DNA from: Tretioscincus oriximinensis
Lineage: Eukaryota > Chordata > Lepidosauria > Squamata > Gymnophthalmidae
Length of the DNA: 64,000 nucleotides
Assembly (NCBI GenBank): GCA_022410635.1
Contig: JAJVDF010000215.1
Span: 621,946-685,945 of the forward strand
Reading direction: 5' to 3'
Numbering within the stretch: position 1 is the first letter of the stretch; each line of letters starts with the position of its first letter. Shown one piece after another: positions 1-11,639 of the stretch. Under the pieces are notes generated by a model. The model saw only the letters and a list, made by a program, of their open reading frames with translations. It searched no databases and had not been told where the DNA came from. A program made the position numbers and the translations under genes.

Positions 1-84
1 TGACCCAGCCCTATGTTGCAATCTTGTGCCCGCTTGCCCTGCTGTGCAAAGATTGCAGGCTTTTTCCCCACAGACAAATCAGGA

Positions 85-266
<182 letters not shown>

Positions 267-415
267 CCAGAGGACGACATTTTTAACAGTTGTGTTTTAT
301 GATTTTAATCTTGTGAAGGTCATGGCGACCCGAATTTTTTAATTTTTGTAAGCCGCCCTGGACACCTTCGGGGGGAAGGGCGGGGTAAAAATCTTTTAAA
401 TAAATAAATAAATAA
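267..415 (+). repeat. Retroposon 3' tail fragment
   Basis: The stretch ends with a 'gccgccctggac...cttcggggg...gggcggggtaaaa' block and a TAAATAAATAAA tail. This is the 3'-end style of reptile L2/CR1-group elements and the SINEs that use their machinery. The 5' part is missing and the exact family is not determined. Confidence 0.6.
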
Positions 416-438
416 AAATTATCATTATCATTATCATT

Positions 439-495
<57 letters not shown>
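416..495. repeat. (TCATTA)n/(TCA)n microsatellite
   Basis: Four TCATTA copies pass into about 22 TCA copies. It probably grew from the A-rich tail of the preceding retroposon fragment. Confidence 0.95.
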
Positions 496-498
<3 letters not shown>

Positions 499-1185
499 CA
501 TTCTCTAAATCTTGGACAATTTTAAAAGGACCCTTTCCACCCCTTTAAATCACCAGCCAAGCAACATGGAAGCCAGAGCCAATGGCAGATGAGAGACACT
601 AATCAGTCAATCACAAACTAGGATTTACAGCAGGGCTTCATGGAAGATAGAGGCAAATTCATTGGGAGGAGAGGTGATATTTTCTGCTTATGGATGGTGT
701 GCAATGCAGAAGTAAGTTATGTAATGCTACATACGGAGATAGTGTTGCGAAAGGCAGCCACATAGATGCATCTTAGGTAGCATGCCTAAATGTTCATGGC
801 CTCATATGTGCCTTTTATTGTATACACAGATGTCTTTCTCAGTGTACCCCAATGAGGACAGGATTTAATCTTTAGGATAGACAGACCTCAATCAAAGTGC
901 TGGGGTGGTGAAAATGGCAGCTTTGGGGAGCCTCTGAAGAATGCTCCAGTACTGGAATGCAGCCCCCAAATCCAGCTGGAATTTCTACAGGAGTTGGAAT
1001 TGCTATTGTTGGCAGCCATAAAAAATTTTTCTAATCAAATAAAGAGTTAACTCAAGCCATGAGAGAGTATTGTAATCTGGCTATGGCTATTCCATTGGGT
1101 CTTGGAAGAGGATAAAATGATACAGTAGCCTTTAGATCTTTCTGTTTTATGACAACCATGTGATTTGTTTCTATCTGCAGGTCCC
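496..1185. other. Intergenic/5' intron region upstream of the first OR
   Basis: No coding potential or recognisable repeat was seen. The last bases form a pyrimidine-rich splice acceptor ('tttctatctgcag', AG at 1179-1180) five bases before the OR start codon. The region is therefore probably the 3' part of an intron separating a non-coding exon from the coding exon. Confidence 0.5.
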
Positions 1186-2121
1186 ATGGACTGTGAGAAT
1201 GGTACTGACATTGTAGAATTTGTCCTGATGGGCTTCTCCTCCCAGCCTGATGATCAGCCCTTTTTCTTCCTCCTCTTCCTGTTGTTGTATGTGGCAGGAC
1301 TACTTGGAAACNTCACTATGATTATCCTCATCACTCTGGATGCTCGACTCCAGACTCCCATGTACTTCCTGCTCCGAAGTCTTTCTGTGGTAGACGTGGG
1401 CTTCCTCTCGGTCACAGTGCCCCAAATGCTCGCTCATATTCTCTCCTCGTCTAAGACTATCCCTTTTTACTCTTGCATGGCACAGTTTTTCTTCTTTTAT
1501 GTGTTTGGTGTCACTGATCTCCTCATAGTGAGTGTCATGGCCCTGGATCGCTATGTTGCCATTTGCAATCCTCTCCACTATCCAACAGTAATGAACCAGA
1601 AGGTTTGTGGGCATTTAGTAACTGGCTGCTGGATTGTTTCCACTCTCCATTCAATGCTCCATGCAGGACTCCTCCTACGCCTAAGCTACCATGGAAATAA
1701 TCACATTTCCCATTACTTCTGTGACCACCAACCTTTGCTACAGTTATCGTGCTCAGACATCAGCATTAATGAANCTGTGATCTTCTTTGAAGGTGTAATT
1801 GTGGTCCTTGGTCCATGCGTCTTCATCATCCTGACCTATATCCGCATTGTGGCAGCCGTGATGAAATTTTCTTCTGCAGGACGACGCAAAGCCTTCTCAA
1901 CCTGTGGTTCTCATCTCACCATGGTGGTGGTTTTCTATGGGGCTATTATTGGTGTCTACTTTTTACCCACATCTACCTATACATCACAACGGGGAACCAT
2001 CTTTGCTGTTATGTACACAGTTATCACTCCAATGTCCAATCCTTACATCTATAGTCTCAGGAATAAAGATGTCAAAGATGCCTTGAGGGATCTCCTAATG
2101 AAGAGGATTTTATATAACTAG
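1186..2121 (+). CDS. Olfactory receptor, class II, apparently intact
   Basis: A seven-transmembrane odorant receptor encoded by a single coding exon, expected in the cilia of olfactory neurons and coupled to G-olf. The 311-residue frame is the usual OR length. Visible family marks are an N-terminal N-G-T glycosylation site (residues 5-7), GN in TM1, PMYFLL at TM2, MALDRYVAIC at the end of TM3 (DRY at 121-123), the SYHGNN...FCD second outer loop with its cysteines, KAFSTCGSHL at TM6 and NPYIYSLRNK at TM7 (Asn about 285). The start chosen is the ATG at 1186: an AG acceptor lies just upstream and the reading frame before it is intronic. Two ambiguous bases make one TM1 residue (F/L/I/V) and one outer-loop residue (A/S/T/P) uncertain. 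The subfamily is not certain; motifs are closest to the OR1/OR7 side of class II. Its own sequence is not part of the OR array at 15-31 kb. Confidence 0.93.
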   Translation: MDCENGTDIVEFVLMGFSSQPDDQPFFFLLFLLLYVAGLLGNXTMIILITLDARLQTPMYFLLRSLSVVDVGFLSVTVPQMLAHILSSSKTIPFYSCMAQFFFFYVFGVTDLLIVSVMALDRYVAICNPLHYPTVMNQKVCGHLVTGCWIVSTLHSMLHAGLLLRLSYHGNNHISHYFCDHQPLLQLSCSDISINEXVIFFEGVIVVLGPCVFIILTYIRIVAAVMKFSSAGRRKAFSTCGSHLTMVVVFYGAIIGVYFLPTSTYTSQRGTIFAVMYTVITPMSNPYIYSLRNKDVKDALRDLLMKRILYN

Positions 2122-2454
2122 ACTAGAAGTGGCATTTAGTTATTGTAAAAGGAGAAAAGATGGCTAGTCCATGGGGGGTGGGGAGGTATGAGGTTGGGAT
2201 TTNAATTAGTATTATAATATGTATATTGTTAGGAAACTATTCTTTTTTTTTAAGTTCCCTTTCAACGGGCTGGACAAATTCTAGTTGCGTTGCTTCTTGT
2301 TTCAAATCTTCATCTGTAATGGTATTCAGGTATTTAGAATTTTTTCATTCCANTATACATTATTTTACACTTTTTCACACTGAATAGTTTTTGTTTTCCA
2401 TTGTGCAGAGATCCCCTTAGATCACAGGCCTGTTTTATTTTTACCATTTTTATC
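2122..2454. other. OR 3' flank, no feature recognised
   Basis: AT-rich sequence follows the OR stop codon. Nothing was recognised apart from T runs; it probably contains the OR 3' UTR. Confidence 0.4.
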
Positions 2455-2740
2455 ATCTTTCAAAGGGACTCAAAGCGGCTTACAAAGGTATTTTTTGTCC
2501 GAAGGTTGACATTCTATCTTCCCCACCAGGCTGTGGTGGTTCCCATGTATTTACTTGCAGTCAGTTGCAATTTCTTGCAATTCTTGCTTTCAAATAGCTG
2601 GGTTGGCTAGAGCTACAGGCTAGTGGAAGTTGCTCACCCATTCCCATGTCTGACACAGGATGCTCACCTCCTCTTCATGACCAACACAGGCCTTTGAGAA
2701 TGGGTCTCTCAACTGAAATACCATTTCTTAGCCACTGTAA
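2455..2740 (-). mobile_element. tRNA-headed, Bov-B-tail-like SINE (minus strand)
   Basis: The tail block 'ttgagtccctttgaaagg' (seen as its complement) leads to a body present about twelve times in this window (for example 'ccaacccagctattcgaaag'). The tRNA-like head is partly replaced by sequence that forms one arm of a 27-base inverted repeat. In intact copies the head reads 'atggctcagtcgctaagga' with a B-box-like 'gtttcgaagcc'. Confidence 0.8.
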
Positions 2741-2772
2741 CACTGTGAAGAGGAGGTGAGCATCCTGTGTCA
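2651..2772. repeat. Perfect 27-base inverted repeat inside SINE-derived DNA
   Basis: Bases 2651-2677 are the exact reverse complement of 2746-2772, with a 68-base spacer. The arms contain the SINE segment 'tgtcagatg/gtgagcac' region and abut a GAT microsatellite. See the findings. Confidence 0.85.
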
Positions 2773-2811
<39 letters not shown>

Positions 2812-2836
2812 AATAATAATAATAATAATAATAATA
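2773..2836. repeat. (GAT)n(AAT)n microsatellite
   Basis: About ten GAT copies followed by about nine AAT copies, between two oppositely oriented SINE copies. Confidence 0.95.
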
Positions 2837-2838
2837 TT

Positions 2839-3040
2839 TCCTTAGCTCAGTCGCTAAGGAAATAGTCTCTCATCTAGAAGATGGGGTTTCGAAGCCCTGT
2901 GTCAGATGTGGGGAGGGGTGAGCACCTTCCATTAGGCTGTAGCTCTAGTCAACCCAGCTATTCAAAAGCAAGAATTGCAAGAAGTCCCTTTGAAAGGTGA
3001 GAAAAGCAGGGTATAAGAACCCAGTTCTTCATCTTGTTCT
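2839..3040 (+). mobile_element. SINE, same family, internally deleted
   Basis: It has the head ('agctcagtcgctaaggaa'), the body and the 3' tail ending in 'ccagttcttcatcttgttct'. About 90 bases between 'gaattgcaag' and 'agtccctttgaaagg' are missing compared with full copies such as the one at 18605. Confidence 0.85.
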
Positions 3041-3646
3041 ACATAGGATCTAACATAGTTCCGTGGCAACTCCACCACAGCCACACAATAAAGGTTGGCT
3101 ACAGTGCCTTTATCCATTTCAAGAAAACCCTACTCAAGCCCTTCTTGGAGACAACTGACAGCAGGATTTCCTTGACAGCAAGGNTCCCATGATTATTATC
3201 ATGATGGGACCATCTCACTAGCTCCACTTTCTTGATAATCTCTGGGGGCTTAATCATTGTCATTAAACTGCTCACTTTAACATGTTTTCCAGTACATAAA
3301 ATTCTGTGTGAGCTTTAAGTTTTGTAGACTACTCTGAAATGTTTTTTATATGCGGCGATGGAGAGAAAAAACAGATAATTTTTTTCCTCACTATGTTTTT
3401 CCAGCTCTTTGCTTGTTGTCCTGAAAGTGACACCTGGGAGGCATTTTTAGAGCATCTGCCTTGATTCTGAACTTATTATTCTACTCTGTATATTTTGGGT
3501 GAAAGAGTGGGAATTGTTTATTCGACTTCCCAATAAATGGAGCCTTTACAATAAAGGTTTTCCATTCCCGCTCATTACTGATGGATATTTCCCCATTAAA
3601 GCACCAGTTCTAATCTTTTGATGGATGCCAGTATCTACCTTAGCTT
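3041..3646. other. Unclassified intergenic DNA
   Basis: No gene or recognisable repeat was seen. There is a single ambiguous base at about 3184. Confidence 0.4.
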
Positions 3647-3829
3647 GAGTCTAAGGCCTGATTTGTATTCACCTAATGTAATCCACTTTAATAGAAGTGA
3701 ATTACCTTGATCTGTGTTAGGCCATATTTGTACAGATTTAGTAAACAGGACAGTAAACTGGACAGATCAAGTTAACCCACTTCTATTAATGTAGATTACA
3801 TCAGGTAAATGCAAATTACGTCTAAACTC
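3647..3829. mobile_element. MITE-like inverted repeat with 68-base arms
   Basis: Arm 3647-3715 ('gagtctaaggcctgatttgt' onward) pairs with arm 3762-3829 in reverse complement at roughly 80-85% identity, leaving a loop of about 45 bases. The structure fits a non-autonomous DNA transposon. No clear target duplication was found and the superfamily is unknown. Confidence 0.65.
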
Positions 3830-4980
3830 CCCAGTGAATTAGTTCTATAGCACACTGAAAACGTAGAGATGGTTTGAGTCCCAATTCACAGGTTCCCCAA
3901 AGCCTCTTCATGTAAGCCCTGCCTGTTTCTAAACATTTTATGATATGGTAGATGGGGTTGATATCAAATCAGGACATGTCACTCAATGCCAATCACATGA
4001 AGTCTTTCCATGTTGTATACAGTAACAAATAAATGAATAAACTCAATGGATCCCATTGTGTTCCTGTGTTCCAACCTGTGTTTCACATATAAAACTGACA
4101 TTAGGGCCACAGTTAGAGCCCAGCTGAGTTCCCTTAACTGCTTGAGGTAGTTTTCTGGTTCACAGATTGATACTGGTACCTTCAGAGATCTGTTTCAAAA
4201 CTACAAAGATGTGGGCTGATACACAGATTAATATGGCAATTAATTGGAAAGACCGTAACACAAAATATCATAAAGTTATGAATTTTGTGCAGGTTTATTG
4301 AAATTAAAATGGAAATTTGGAAAGAAATAAGTTTTACCTATACATTTCTCTCTTAAGAGCACAAACTGCAAGTAAAGCAGAAATTCCTGAGGAGAATAAC
4401 TCAAGGACACACCATTGTTGCTTTTCTGGGAAAGGAAATCTGTGGCTGGTTTTCTGTATTCTGATAAGAGCAAAACAGGACATGTATCTTCATTATCACA
4501 AAAAGAGTAGCAAAGTTTCAAACAGGATATTTGCAAAGGTCCCGAATGCTGAGTGTCAAAATCAATAATATAAAATATATATTGAGATTCCCATTGTCTG
4601 AGCAATAAGATACATGACAGCACATTATATCAGACCTTTATCAAATGCATAAGGTTCCTGTTTTTAAGAAGTGGTATCAGTTAAAAACAAGATNTATTTT
4701 GAAACTCATTGTACGAAGGAATTTACATTTCTGAAGTATCGATCTCAGCTAGAAAAACAGGATGCTGTAATTCCTGAGATAAAGATTAGACAATTGGGTT
4801 CCAAAAATCATGCAGGAAGAATGGTTGCAAAAGGAATGTCACACAATATAGATATTTTTGAATCTTAAGAATATCAATAGGAAACAGAAGTATTAGGATA
4901 AATCTATAGGCTGTGAAAGGAAGTTTTCTCATACTAAGAAGGAAAATTAGCGGACTAGGGAAAACCAATGATAGTTAGTT
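3830..4980. other. Intergenic DNA, nothing recognised
   Basis: Several open frames of 60-115 codons occur, but none resembles a protein family and the composition is AT-rich. No repeat family was recognised. Confidence 0.4.
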
Positions 4981-4992
4981 ACAGGAAAAATG

Positions 4993-5160
4993 TATAAAAA
5001 GAGACATAGAATTCTTGGAAAATCTGAAGGCGCTCAAAGAACCTTATCTGAGCTTTCTCATCATCTAATGAACTGGAAGATCATCTTCTCATCTCTGCAA
5101 TTTACTACAAGGAAACCGCTTCATCTTCCAAAAGAACTGCCTAAAGCCTCTGAAGAATGG
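4993..5160 (+). promoter_or_regulatory. Candidate TATA promoter and non-coding first exon
   Basis: A consensus TATAAAAA at 4993-5000 is followed after about 160 bases by a plausible splice donor (GTGAGA at 5161). The intervening stretch is less AT-rich than its surroundings. It could be the first exon of an OR transcript or of a lost gene. No matching downstream exon was identified, so this remains tentative. Confidence 0.25.
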
Positions 5161-5169
5161 GTGAGAATT

Positions 5170-7208
5170 AACTTACATACACCACCATACACACACTAGA
5201 ATTAGGTTAATGATTAAGTACATTTACATGATATTTTTCTTAGGTTTTTTTCTTATTGCATGATTATGTTTTTCTGTTATGCTGTCAAGATTTGAAATAT
5301 TTTTTTTAAATGTCTTTTTCTGCATTTTTTTATGCTTTATTTTAATGCATTAATTGTTTGCCTGTTTTTCTTGATTTATGCAAAGATGCTTTAAACGGCT
5401 GTCATTTTTAAGTATCTCCTTTTGCTTTTATCGATTGTAGATTTTCCCCTTTTTGTTTTTAAATAAAGTTCTCATTTTTGATGTGTGTCTCTTAATTTTG
5501 CATTATTTTATATGTCATGTCATTGTTTATTTTAATTTTTGTGGTAAACGGCGTCTTTAAAACCCACACCTAAAATATCCTGCTACCTATATAGAGAATA
5601 AGACTCCTGAAACCCACCCCCTTTTTCCCCAGGGAATTTTCAGGAATCAATATTCTCTAACAGGGATACCTCTTCTACCCATATAGTGGCAGTCCCTTGA
5701 TGTTGCATGCAGACAAGCCTTTCTAGTGGCAGAATTCAAAGAGATAGTATTTGTTAGTATGGCTCAGAAGCTTAGAAATCATCATCATCAACAACAAAAA
5801 GGTAGACAGCATCAACTTTCGTAGGCATGTCTATTCCATAGCATTCGAAGAAGCAGGTTTGAAACCCTGGGGCAANTCCTTGCTTGAAATTGGATGATCA
5901 GAATCCTTTCTGTCACTGGCTGCTGGCTCCCATGGAGATGGATAGGTGAATTCAGAGGGGAAAAACTCACTTTTAAACTTGCCCACGTTTTGGAAGCTGC
6001 TGGGGATTTTTCCCCCTAATCAGAATCACTGCTTTTTCTTGGGTTTTTCAACAGGAAAAAGTAGGTTTTCCATGCCCTGTAGACTCCATTCTCACTGAAA
6101 AGTAGGCAAATGAGAGGCAGGATGTCTACATGGTACCTTCATGGTGCAAAGATATGACTTCACAATGAAGAAACTGTATAACATTACTATAACAAAAAGA
6201 AAATGTAATAACTGATGTTTCCAGTGTTATAACCACTAAACTCTTTCAACAATGTGAGGCAACTCCCCATCTCTCATAATTGAGTTATTATAGCATGAAA
6301 AACCCCCTCACCTGGCTTTACCTAAAGAACCTGGAGGAACAAATTTCACATCTTTTGAGGCGGTACCTTCCATTCCCACAAATTCAGATTAGCACTATGT
6401 AATAATTGACCAATAATACTTAGACTCTATGCCTAAGCACAATATGGGGATTACCATGATATTGACAGCAACATCACAATAAATTTGCCCCACGAGATCA
6501 CGGTGTTCAGCAATCTATTCCCCTTGGCAGGTATTTCTAGCCAGTGTAGTTTGCTTGATTCCACAGTGGACATTTGTAAAATCTGCAGAAAAACCGTTGT
6601 GGAGACATTATGCAATGTGAACATCGCAAGTCTCACGAAACTTCAAGAGCCTTTGAGACTACAGGCAAACGTTCATTGGCTCGCAGCTCACATAGAATGA
6701 TGGGACTTGTAGGAATGCAAGTGCAGCAATGCCATGGGACTCATCATGGGGTGAAATTGTTAGGCAATGTTTTGGAACAGCGTGGAAACCTGAAGGTGGG
6801 TGAGGTGCAACTGCAAATTAATTAGAATTAATTATTGCTGCAGGCACAAAGGGGTTTAGACCACAATAATACTTACATGATGATGACTCTGCTTCACAAG
6901 TTAACATAATTTCNACAATGCATTTTGAAAAATGGTTTGTTGTCCCAGGATAGCTGATCCCTTGCTAAATTGCCATGCCTGCAGCCAGGGATGCGAAAGG
7001 TCTTCCTGTGTTACCCTCCTTAACAGGATTACACNAGGACAATGCTAAATGAGCATGCTCAGTATTTACTTCCTGGTTATCTGTTTTGCTTGTTTCGTTG
7101 CGGGTTTATAGGTAGGCAAGATAGTTGCATTCCACAATAATTTGTCACATTGTGGATTTTAACCCCCCATGTGTCTGTAACCTAAGAGATGGTTTTCTTT
7201 GGTTTATT
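5170..7208. other. Intergenic DNA with faint old-repeat traces
   Basis: AT-rich up to about 5550, with an AATAAA at about 5462. The rest is unclassified. A piece at about 6770-6820 ('gaaggtgggtgaggtgcaac') matches, in reverse complement, a block at about 22720-22750, indicating a shared dispersed repeat. No gene is supported. Confidence 0.35.
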
Positions 7209-7330
<122 letters not shown>

Positions 7331-7644
7331 ATATTTATATTACTCTCTTCTTTCTTGTTTTTAGATTGCATGATTCTGGTACTTGAGCTGAAGTTTTCTT
7401 ATGGCTTTCTAAATTTCTTAACACAACCTATATAAGATCTGTGGAGATCTACTGTATATCCTATACTTGCCTCTTCACTAATGCCAAAGCTTGAAAAATT
7501 CCATTTTTTGACTGCAAGTCAGAAGTTCTGATCATAATTTGATATACTTCCCAAGTATTTCCAAATACTTCAACTGATAGACACTCTAGCTAAACAATTG
7601 AATTTGGCATACCTGCATGTTAGCAGGCTTAGCTTTTTCCTTGG

Positions 7645-7937
7645 GGAAGGTGAAGAAGGAGAAGAAGGAGAAAGACAAGGAGGAAAAGGAAGGAGGAGGA
7701 GAACTGGGTTTTTATACCCTGCTTTTCTCACCCGAAATCACACAAAGACTCACATTCCATCTTCCCCATCACATGGAGATGATGGTACCTATTCATCTAC
7801 TTGCAGTTGCTCGCTTTCAAACAGCTAGGTTGGCTGAAGCTAAGGCTCACTCCTTTCCATGGCAGACACACGGGCCACAAACGACTGACATCTCTGTTGA
7901 AAGGCCCGCTCTTAACCTCTGCACCACTGTACCTCAA
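7645..7937 (-). mobile_element. SINE, Bov-B-tail-like family (minus strand)
   Basis: It starts with a GAA-rich tail and 'tttttataccctgcttttct', continues with the body, and ends with a head-side 'ctctgcaccactgtacc' stretch. It is more diverged than the other copies. Confidence 0.75.
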
Positions 7938-9195
7938 CAAAACCATGACAGAATGAGAATCAAAAGCTTTATTCAAAGATAGATCTTTATAATAAGATAG
8001 TGGAATAGCAAAAGCAACAAATAATATATTGAGTTTTTATATTCCTGCCTTTACTAAACATGAAGGAGTCATCAAGCCATATCAGCCTTTTCTCAATTCT
8101 TCTTCTGTATTATTAAAGATGGGAAGGAATGGGGGAACTGGAATTCACCCTCATCTGACATTACCAGCTAACTGCAAAAACTCCACAGAGGATCACATCC
8201 CATAGAATAAGGAGCGCAGCTCTTTACCCTCTCATACCAATCATTTGCATTTTGTGAAGTCTCATAATATGGCTTTGGTGGCCCAGTTCAGTGTCTAATT
8301 TAACTTTAGCTGGGAACCTGTTTCAGTTTACTGAAATAAACTGGCATCAGCTGGCATATCTGGGCTAGATCACTTCAGGGATGTTTGAGTAGATTAACCA
8401 ATAAATTGCACACGTAGATATTTGTTTTTCCACTTCAATTTTCAGTTGCCTCTCCAATTCATGTTTCCAAGGACTTCTGTTGTCCTTAGGAGAAGCCTTC
8501 TGTGGTTAATTACATGAACTGAAGTCATTAAAAGTTTCATTGGCAAGTAAGTTAATGACGGTGTCAGAAATAGCTACAATCTTGTTCATTCCAAGACAGA
8601 GGCAAACAAGAAGCTCCATAGAGAGAAGATGCATTTTTTCTCCATTTGCACATCTAATGAGCAACTGAATGCTAATCGTGTGCTTTGAGTAAGGCTTGAT
8701 CATAAGGGGGACCTCAAATAAACATGGTTGGTTCTTTGAATATAGGAAAAAGCCCATTACTGGACCATTTGCTGTGATTTAACATAGCAGCCGGGGAACA
8801 AAAGTTTCACAGTTGCAATGATTCCAGAGCTGGGCACACTGGCNAACCTCTTCTGTTTCTGGCCAGTTTAGCATAGCAGCTCTAGGTTCTCTTTTGAAAA
8901 CTTAAAGGTAAGGGTTCCTGTAATAAATCAGTAACTATTGGAAAAAATAGAGAGAGAAAAACAAATAGTTGAGATATATGTTCTGACCCAATTTATGCAG
9001 AGTAAATACGCAGTTTTCAGTGCTTTGAAGGATAGGCTGGCTGTAAGAAATCGTTGCTTCTTCCAGAATAAAAAACATAGTCCACACAATTTGTTTCATT
9101 CCATGAGGAAGGCTTTTAGATTTATTAACAAAGTCAATAAAAATAGNAAAGAATATATTGGTTACTTCAGCATATACGTTAAGTAACCATCTCTT
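7938..9195. other. Intergenic DNA, nothing recognised
   Basis: Both strands carry only short frames without family resemblance. No repeat was identified. Confidence 0.4.
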
Positions 9196-9199
9196 GAAT

Positions 9200-9268
9200 A
9201 CACTTTATTTATTTGTTTGTTTACACTTATACCCCACCCTACAGACAAAGGTTTCAGGGAGGCCAAAA
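9200..9268 (-). mobile_element. L2-like retroposon 3' tail (minus strand)
   Basis: 'tttatttatttgtttgttta' followed by 'cccaccctacagacaaaggt' is the reverse complement of the L2-type ending 'gacctttg...tagggtgggg...taaataaata'. Only the last 70 bases or so are present. Confidence 0.55.
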
Positions 9269-9437
9269 ATAAAAATACAGTTTTGAAACATTAAGAAATT
9301 GTTAAGCAGATGTATGCAAATGTGATTGCACTTTGGAAATGAAAGGCTGTTGTGTAAATATGAATAAAATAAATAAAAACAGTATCAAAATGTTCATACT
9401 CAAAGCATCTTCATTACAAGGAGATAAAAAAGTACAT

Positions 9438-9753
9438 AAGAAGAAGAAGAAGAAGAACTTGGTTCTTATACCCTGCTTTTCTCACCTTTCAAAGGGACTC
9501 AAAGCGGCATACATGGATATATTTTGCCTGAAGGCTCACATTCTATCTTCCCCACCAGGCTATGGTGGTTTCCATGTATCTACTTGCAGTCAGTTACAAT
9601 TTCTTGCAATTCATGCTTTCGAATAGCTGGGTTGGCTAGAGCTACAGGCTAGTGGAAGGTGCTCACCCCTCCCCATGTCCCACACAGGGCTTCGAAACCC
9701 CCTCTCCCAGGCGAGAGANGAATTCCTAAGCAACTGAGCTATCCGTGCCTGCT
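9438..9753 (-). mobile_element. SINE, Bov-B-tail-like family (minus strand, near full length)
   Basis: A (GAA)n tail at the left, then 'cttataccctgcttttctca', the complete body, and the head ending 'ctaagcaactgagctat' at the right. Length is about 315 bases. Confidence 0.9.
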
Positions 9754-10157
9754 TTGAAAATAAACAAATAAGTAAATGAACATGTGCATAACAACTCAAA
9801 AATACAGTGATAAGCTATAATATCAACATTCCTGTGCTTCCATGAGAATTGTGCTGCTTGGTAAACTCATGAAGTTCGTACGTCACCATCTGGTGGTCAT
9901 TGAGTACAGATCGGCTTTAACTTGGAAAAAAGACAACAAAAATGAAGGACAAAAAATAAAAGGCTGAGACAACTGCTTAATCAGTAATGATCTTGCCATC
10001 AAGAAGTTGATAAACAACCTAATTTAAACTTTGTTATCAGTGCAGTTTAACAGTGGAGCCAAGAAAAGTGGGGTGGAAAATTATTCATTTATTTGAATAC
10101 AATAGATTATATAGAATAGATTTTTGTAGATTATACACAGTTTGCAAGAAAATAACA

Positions 10158-10572
10158 TTTTAAAATCAGCATATACCTTATCAAATTTCAACAGAACTAT
10201 AAAACAATTTACAAGTGTTAATCAACGGAGAGCCTAGTCCTTCACCAGTACCCAAACGTAACTTGGGAAATGGAGCAGTACGTTCGATCATTATTTTCGT
10301 TATCTCTGCAGAAAGTAAGTATCCTGAGTTAAAGTTTGAACTCGTGGTATCATAGGATTCTGCACTTGATCCCTTGATGTGTGGAATTCTCTGATATCAA
10401 TAAACTGAAACTTTAACTCAGGATACTTACCTTCTCCAGAGATATCGAAAATTGTGTTATATTAAAGGAACTCTCTGTCTTTGAGTACTGATAGTGAAGG
10501 ACTAGATTCTCAGACTTGTAAATTGTTTAATAATTATATTAAAACTTGATAAGAAATAAAATATGCTGATCC
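10158..10572. repeat. Large inverted repeat (about 190-base arms)
   Basis: Sequence from about 10158 to 10350 reappears in reverse complement from about 10395 to 10572. Matching blocks include 'agtatcctgagttaaagttt', 'gtccttcac' and 'atatgctgat'. The arms are perhaps 75-85% identical with a short asymmetric centre. This may be a fold-back transposon or a head-to-head pair of one dispersed repeat. Confidence 0.7.
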
Positions 10573-10912
10573 GAAGTTGTTAGTTTCTTTTTTTAAGTAG
10601 CCACCATAAATAACTATTGTATTATTAAGCAATATCAGGCACATAGATGAAGAAGTATGTTCATACATTCTACCATTAATAACAAAGGTATCGCTGAGTT
10701 CAACATTCTGAGCTCTGCCGTTGGTCATACCTTTGTTTAATCAAGAAGAAAATGCACCAAGCCCTATTCTTTGAGACTAAAGATGGTCTTAAGTAAAGGT
10801 GGATTAGCTTGATGCGGATTAACTACATCCATACAAATTTGCTCTAAGCAGCTTGATAAAAAATGGAACGTGTACTAGTATACAAACATCAAATTATTAT
10901 CTATGACATTTG

Positions 10913-11180
10913 TAGGCCAGTTTGGTGTAGTGGTTATAGTGTTGGACTCACATCCCATAGAATAGTCTCCCGGTTCGATTCCCCACTCATCCATGTAAGC
11001 CAGCTGGGTGACCTTGTGCCAGTCACAGTTCTTTAGAACTCTCTCAGCCCCACCTACTTCATAGGATGTGTCTGTTGTGGAGAAAGCAACAAAAGCTGTG
11101 TGCGCCACCCTATGGTTGGCCAGTCTGAGTCCTTTGGGTATAGGGCAGGATATAAGTACAAATAAATAATAAATAAATAA
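10913..11180 (+). mobile_element. tRNA-derived SINE of a second family
   Basis: It begins 'ggccagtttggtgtagtggt', with A-box-like and B-box-like blocks ('ggttcgattcc'), contains 'tggagaaagcaacaaaagct' and ends in an L2-like tail ('ggcaggatataagtacaaat' plus AATAAATAA). The same family recurs at 45170, 54261, 55515 and 55865. Confidence 0.88.
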
Positions 11181-11188
11181 TAATGCAG

Positions 11189-11372
11189 TAGGCTGACCAG
11201 ATGAACCCTTTTGGGGGTGTGTGAAAATCCATTCTTGGATTTTTTTTCTGAGGAAAAAAAGATTCAAAAAAACATAACTTTTTTTGAAAAAAAATTCCTC
11301 AGAAAAAACTGAGAGACACCCCAAAACTGGGTTTTCAAACCACCACCCCCAACAGGTGTCATCTGGTCAGCC
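11189..11372. mobile_element. Palindromic hAT-like MITE, copy 1
   Basis: A fold-back element of the family with termini TAGGCTGACCAGATGA...TCATCTGGTCAGCC. It is flanked by an exact 8-base target duplication, TAATGCAG (11181-11188 and 11373-11380). The interior holds complementary 'cctcagaaaaaactg' and 'ttttttctgaggaaa' arms. It has no coding capacity. Confidence 0.88.
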
Positions 11373-11639
11373 TAATGCAGCCATCATGAATATCCTCTTA
11401 CAGTAGTTATCAGAGAAAGGGAAGACACTTACATGGGCATGGACATTATTGGCAAACCATTTCCTGTCTAATGCTTATTTGCAAACAAGAATGTATGTGA
11501 AAATAGCATTTAGGCCATGGATAACACAGAACATTTGTTGTGACCTATCACTTGTCAAGTTGCAGAGAATATAGCNAGTTACAAACAGTTTCAAATTTGC
11601 TTCAGATTTGTAATTTACTTTTTTGTTATTGTTGTTGTA

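Noticed and set aside
1165..1185. Seven extra codons before the first OR's ATG
   Set aside because: They would need a TTG start and overlap the splice acceptor; ATG at 1186 gives the usual OR length.
10875..11324. 149-codon frame on the minus strand
   Set aside because: It runs from a tRNA-derived SINE into a palindromic MITE. No protein-like pattern, and both halves are explained by mobile elements.
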